The notes below the pieces were generated by a model. It made no database searches. It had not been told where the DNA came from and worked only from the letters and a program-made list of their open reading frames with translations. 64,000 bases of DNA from Pandoraea vervacti. GTDB taxonomy: Bacteria > Pseudomonadota > Gammaproteobacteria > Burkholderiales > Burkholderiaceae. Positions 60,396 through 64,000 of the stretch are shown here, in pieces; the first letter of the stretch is position 1; each line of letters starts with the position of its first letter. The stretch covers positions 4,774,001-4,838,000 of the forward strand of contig NZ_CP010897.2 in NCBI RefSeq assembly GCF_000934605.2, read 5' to 3'. The position numbers were made by a program, and so were the translations under genes.

Positions 60396-61130
60396 TTAAT
60401 CGGTCAGTTCTCCGGCCATTCCCGCTTCGATGATCCGACGCGCAACGCTCGGCAAGATGCGCAGCGGCGGCGAGCCGGGCCCGAAGGTCTGGCTCGCGGC
60501 GTAAGCTCCTTCGAGAATCAGCGATAGCGCGTCGACCAGCGGCGCCGGCGCCTTCAGGCCAGCGGCCGTGACGAGCGCCGTAAAGCGCCGCACCACTTCC
60601 GCCTTGTAATTCACCACCGACACCCGTGCGGCATGCGCCGGGTCCGGAAATTCCGCCGCCACGTTCACGAACGGACAGCCACGATAGCCGGGCCGACTCG
60701 CGCGCTCGGCCAGATCCACGAAAATTTGCAGCATCTGCGCCCGCGGCTCGCCGGGGTGCTTCGCGATGCTCTCGTCGATGCGTGCAAGACTCGCCGTCTG
60801 CATGTGATCGAGATACGCCAGAATCAGGTCGTCCTTCGACGCAAACTGACGATACAGGCTCATCTTGTTCACACCGGCACGCTTGACGACCGCATCCACC
60901 CCCACGGCGCGCACGCCTTCGGTGTGAAACAGCTCGACCGCGGCGTCGAGAAGATGCTGTTGGGCGATGGGTGCGGGTGTCACATGACGCGCCGTCTTGC
61001 CCGCACGCGGCGTCGCACTCCGCCGGGGCGCGGCACGTGCAACGGATGCGTCAGCCGCATCAGCCGCATCACCCGCAACAGGTGCCTCAGGTGCGGTGAC
61101 GGGCAGAGAAGACGTTGTCGATTTGGCCAT
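60396..61130 (-). CDS. TetR/AcrR-family transcriptional regulator
   Basis: A 244-residue protein. After a 50-residue Ala/Asp/Arg-rich leader (partly from a short GCATCAGCC repeat), the helix-turn-helix runs LLDAAVELFHTEGVRAVGVDAVVKRAGVNKMSLYRQFASKDDLILAYL. The ligand domain has the RPGYRGCPFVNVAAEFPDP segment known from several TetR repressors, including those near Old Yellow Enzymes. Divergent from an MFS transporter across ACCGATCGGT; OYE gene follows the MFS. Confidence 0.92.
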   Translation of the reverse strand: MAKSTTSSLPVTAPEAPVAGDAADAADASVARAAPRRSATPRAGKTARHVTPAPIAQQHLLDAAVELFHTEGVRAVGVDAVVKRAGVNKMSLYRQFASKDDLILAYLDHMQTASLARIDESIAKHPGEPRAQMLQIFVDLAERASRPGYRGCPFVNVAAEFPDPAHAARVSVVNYKAEVVRRFTALVTAAGLKAPAPLVDALSLILEGAYAASQTFGPGSPPLRILPSVARRIIEAGMAGELTD

Positions 61131-61211
61131 GATCCGGCACTCCCTGAACTGTGGTTTTGCGTTGCACGCGGGCCATGCCAAAGCCCTATCGTCGCAAAGG
61201 AATACTTGACA

Positions 61212-61253
61212 TGTTACCGATCGGTTCATAACATGGCAACCTAATGTTACCGA
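61212..61253. promoter_or_regulatory. TetR operator candidates between TetR and MFS genes
   Basis: TGTTACCGA occurs at 61212-61220 and 61245-61253, 33 bases (about three turns) apart. The first copy is part of a perfect ACCGATCGGT palindrome at 61216-61225. This arrangement suits binding of two TetR dimers. Confidence 0.65.
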
Positions 61254-61347
61254 GCTGTCACAAGTCTATCGATGAACGTAGACCGCCCGGTTCCCGCAAA
61301 CGTTCCCGCATCGGCCACAACACCGAGCCTCAGCAAGGATTTCCGCC

Positions 61348-62634
61348 ATGAAGGCTGCACTTGCCAAGCGCATCGACGGACGCTTCCACTACGGGTGGAT
61401 CGTCGTCGGCGTCATTTTCCTGGTCCTGCTCGCCTCTGCGGGCATTCGCGCGACGCCCAGCGTCATGATGGTGCCGCTGGAGCAGGACTTCGGCTGGAGT
61501 CGGGCGACGATCTCGCTGGCGATTTCCGTCAATCTTGCACTTTACGGCCTCACCGGCCCGTTCGCCGCCGCCGCGATGCAGCGTTTCGGCATTCGTCCGA
61601 CGGTCATGGTGGCCTTGCTGCTGCTGGCATCGGGCACGGCGCTTTCGTCGTTGATGACCGCGCCCTGGCAAATGGTGCTGATCTGGGGCGTGATGGTCGG
61701 CGGCGGGACTGGCGTGGCGGCGGTGACGCTTGCGGCAACGGTGTCGAACCGCTGGTTCCATACGCATCGCGGCCTGGCCATGGGGATTCTCACAGCAAGC
61801 TCGGCGACCGGTCAGATGGTGTTCCTGCCTGTCATGGCAGCGATCACCGAGCATCACGGATGGCGTCCGGTGGTGCTGATCGTGGCGCTGGTCGCGGCGA
61901 TTGTGTTGCCGCTGGTGGCATTTCTCTTGCCGGAGCGGCCCGGCTCGGTGGGGCTGCGTCCGGTCGGCGCCCCTGAAGACGCCCCGGACGTCCCGCTCAC
62001 GCAAGGCAATCCGCTCACGGCAGCGTTGTCTGCCCTGCGCATGGCCGCAGGAAAGCGCGACTTCTGGCTGCTGTTCTTCAGCTTTTTCATCTGCGGTGCG
62101 AGCACCAACGGTTACATCGGCACGCACTTCATCGCGATGTGCGGCGATTACGGCCTGTCCGAAGTCAAGGGGGCGGGCATCCTGGCGGCGATGGGCATTC
62201 TCGATCTCGTGGGCACCACGGCGTCCGGCTGGCTCTCGGATCGTTACAACAGCCGCGTGCTGCTGTTCTGGTATTACGGCCTGCGCGGGTTGTCGCTGAT
62301 CTATCTGCCGTACGCCTTCGGTCTGGACTTCTTCGGCTTGCCGCTCTTCGCGCTGTTCTACGGCCTGGACTGGATCGCGACGGTGCCGCCGACGGTGCGC
62401 CTTACGACAGACGTATTTGGCAAGACGATGGCCCCGATCGTGTTCGGCTGGATCGTTGCCGGCCACCAGCTAGGCGCCGCGACCGCTGCCCTTGTGGCCG
62501 GTTCGCTGCGCGCAACGCTGGGCAACTACACGATGGCCTCGATGCTGTCGGGCGGTGTGTGCATCATCGGCGCGATCATGGTGTTGCGCATTGCGCCGCA
62601 CGCACCGAAGCGCCCTACGGTCGCGAACGCGTGA
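61348..62634 (+). CDS. MFS transporter (monocarboxylate/oxalate type)
   Basis: A 428-residue, twelve-helix transporter. FHYGWIVVGVIFLVLLASAGIRATPSVMMVPLEQDFGWSRATISLAISVN is the N-terminus of the MCT/OxlT-like group, and RGLAMGILTASSATGQM follows at helix 4-5. TDVFGKTMAPIVFGWIVAGHQLGAA is near helix 10-11. Divergent from the TetR regulator; the Old Yellow Enzyme gene is 125 bases downstream and may be co-regulated. Substrate unknown. Confidence 0.92.
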   Translation: MKAALAKRIDGRFHYGWIVVGVIFLVLLASAGIRATPSVMMVPLEQDFGWSRATISLAISVNLALYGLTGPFAAAAMQRFGIRPTVMVALLLLASGTALSSLMTAPWQMVLIWGVMVGGGTGVAAVTLAATVSNRWFHTHRGLAMGILTASSATGQMVFLPVMAAITEHHGWRPVVLIVALVAAIVLPLVAFLLPERPGSVGLRPVGAPEDAPDVPLTQGNPLTAALSALRMAAGKRDFWLLFFSFFICGASTNGYIGTHFIAMCGDYGLSEVKGAGILAAMGILDLVGTTASGWLSDRYNSRVLLFWYYGLRGLSLIYLPYAFGLDFFGLPLFALFYGLDWIATVPPTVRLTTDVFGKTMAPIVFGWIVAGHQLGAATAALVAGSLRATLGNYTMASMLSGGVCIIGAIMVLRIAPHAPKRPTVANA

Positions 62635-62759
62635 AATGTGCGGCGTAGCCCCGTTGGCCGAAACACCGAAGCGGTGCTCAGCAAGGCCATGAGAATTGCC
62701 GTAACCTGAGCGGGTTTTGTGCAGCACAGCATCCCCCCACTTTCACAGGACCTTCAGCA

Positions 62760-63881
62760 ATGACGGACTCGCAAACGCATCTCGCCGCGCTCGATACCGA
62801 CCTGTTTTCGTCGTATCGACTCGGCCCGCTCGAACTGAACAATCGCATCGTGATGGCGCCACTCACGCGCAGCCGCGCGGGCAAGGGCGACGTGCCCGGC
62901 CCGCTGGTCGTCGAATACTACGCGCAGCGCGCATCCGCCGGCCTCATCATCAGTGAAGCCACCAACATCTCGCAGCAGGGCAAAGGCTACGCCTTCACGC
63001 CTGGCATCTACACGGACGAACAGGTCGCCGGGTGGAAGCAGGTGACCGACGCGCTGCACGCCAAGGGCGGCAAGATCTTCTGCCAGCTTTGGCATGTCGG
63101 CCGCATCTCGCATCCGTCGCTGCAACCGAACGGCGACCTGCCGGTGGCCCCGTCGGCCATCCAGCCAGCGGGTAAGGCGTTCACGGAGCATGGCTTCGAA
63201 CCGCACCCGGTGCCGCGCGCGCTGGAGACGTCCGAGATTCCCGGCATCATCGAACAGTATCGTCACGCTGCGCAATGCGCGAAGCGTGCGGGGTTCGACG
63301 GCGTGGAAATTCACGCAGCGAACGGCTATCTGCTTGACCAGTTCATGCGCGACAAGACGAACCATCGCACCGACCAATACGGCGGCAGCATCGAGAACCG
63401 CGTGCGCATCGTGCTCGAAGTCACACAAGCCGTCGTCGACGTGTGGGGGGCCGACCGTGTGGGTATTCGCCTGTCCCCGATCAGCCCGGCGAATGATTGC
63501 GGCGACAGCAATCCGGAACCGGTGTTCACGTATGCCGTCGAGCAACTCAACCGTTTCGGTCTCGTCTATCTGCACGTGGTCGAAGGTGCGACGGGCGGCC
63601 CGCGTGAAGTCGAAGGCGGCTTCGATCTGCAGAAGCTGCGCCACGTCTTCAAGGGCACGTTCATGGCCAACAACGGCTATGACCTCGCCCTTGCGATCAA
63701 GGCACGCAAGGAAAATCTGGCAGACCTGATCGCCTTCGGCAAGCCGTTCATCGCCAACCCGGATCTGGTCGAACGCCTCAAGCGCGGTGGTCCGTTCAAC
63801 GCGCTGGATCGCGACACGCTTTACGGTGGCGACGCCCGGGGTTATGTCGACTACCCGACACTCGACGCTTCGGTCGCCTGA
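62760..63881 (+). CDS. Old Yellow Enzyme family ene-reductase (NemA-like)
   Basis: A 373-residue FMN-dependent TIM-barrel enzyme that reduces activated alkenes or nitro compounds with NAD(P)H. NNRIVMAPLTRSRA, FCQLWHVGRISHP, the catalytic His/Asn pair in EIHAANGYLLDQF, QYGGSIENR and the C-terminal GKPFIANPDLVERL are canonical. It follows the MFS gene on the same strand; a TetR regulator upstream is a likely electrophile sensor. The CDS ends before the window edge and a terminator follows. Confidence 0.95.
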   Translation: MTDSQTHLAALDTDLFSSYRLGPLELNNRIVMAPLTRSRAGKGDVPGPLVVEYYAQRASAGLIISEATNISQQGKGYAFTPGIYTDEQVAGWKQVTDALHAKGGKIFCQLWHVGRISHPSLQPNGDLPVAPSAIQPAGKAFTEHGFEPHPVPRALETSEIPGIIEQYRHAAQCAKRAGFDGVEIHAANGYLLDQFMRDKTNHRTDQYGGSIENRVRIVLEVTQAVVDVWGADRVGIRLSPISPANDCGDSNPEPVFTYAVEQLNRFGLVYLHVVEGATGGPREVEGGFDLQKLRHVFKGTFMANNGYDLALAIKARKENLADLIAFGKPFIANPDLVERLKRGGPFNALDRDTLYGGDARGYVDYPTLDASVA

Positions 63882-63976
63882 CGCTTGGGTAGCTTGATGG
63901 TAGCTTGGTAGTTCGCTGGGCTCGCGCTGCTGACGCTGGATAGCAATAGCGTCTTGCGCCAGCACTGAACGACGAA

Positions 63977-63998
63977 GGGCTCCTGCGGGAGCCCTTTT
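63977..63998 (+). terminator. Terminator after the ene-reductase gene
   Basis: GGGCTCC, loop TGCG, GGAGCCC, then TTTT. A perfect seven-base-pair intrinsic terminator at the right edge of the window. Confidence 0.9.
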
Positions 63999-64000
63999 CC

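Overview
The window is a gene-dense, GC-rich stretch of bacterial chromosome that looks like core genome of a Burkholderiaceae member. A DUF802/OmpA/DUF2894 operon, a Kdo hydroxylase between waaC and waaA, and the order recA-recX-DUF2889-sucC-sucD-terC-pilA-pglL all point there. Pandoraea is my best guess for the genus (low confidence). There is no integrase, insertion sequence, prophage or CRISPR array. One tRNA gene (Met, anticodon CAU) is present.

Layout. 1-3.8 kb: the end of a DUF802/OmpA/DUF2894 operon whose middle protein resembles a MotB/ZorB ion-motor stator subunit, then an MFS exporter divergent from an HxlR repressor. 4-11.7 kb: trmB, uppP, a DUF1439 lipoprotein, a small cysteine-cluster protein, an SDR/TetR divergent pair, then a methyltransferase-rhodanese-TolC operon. 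11.8-16.6 kb (minus): phosphomannomutase, waaC, kdoO, waaA, i.e. lipopolysaccharide inner core. 17-22.8 kb (plus): flippase, three GT4 glycosyltransferases and a WecA-type initiating transferase, a compact lipid-linked oligosaccharide cluster without a polymerase. 22.9-30 kb: apaH, an acyltransferase, pyrB with an inactive dihydroorotase, yqgF, yqgE, an unrecognised 493-residue protein and a 56-residue rubredoxin. 30.2-40 kb: a divergent ThiD paralogue, PglL-type O-oligosaccharyltransferase, type IV pilin, TerC, sucD, sucC, DUF2889, recX and recA (with an SOS box). 40-48.5 kb: a two-component system, an MHS-type transporter with a large periplasmic insert, tRNA-Met, a zf-TFIIB protein, a second TerC, NhaR and an AI-2E-family permease. 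48.6-64 kb: a TPR/glycosyltransferase-like fusion, an ABC importer of nitrate/sulfonate type, an outer-membrane barrel, threonine catabolism (kbl-tdh) with a divergent XRE-cupin regulator, a chemoreceptor, a TetR/MFS pair and an Old Yellow Enzyme.

How the genes connect. Three envelope-glycan themes recur: LPS core (waaC/kdoO/waaA), a lipid-linked O-glycan cluster, and pglL next to pilA. The simplest reading is that the flippase/GT/initiating-transferase cluster makes a short oligosaccharide that PglL transfers to pilin and other periplasmic proteins. Several divergent regulator/target pairs (HxlR-MFS, TetR-SDR, XRE-cupin-kbl, TetR-MFS) carry visible palindromes in the shared promoter. The most intriguing less-described unit is the DUF802/OmpA/DUF2894 operon at the left edge: it looks like an ion-driven, peptidoglycan-anchored motor without flagellar context.
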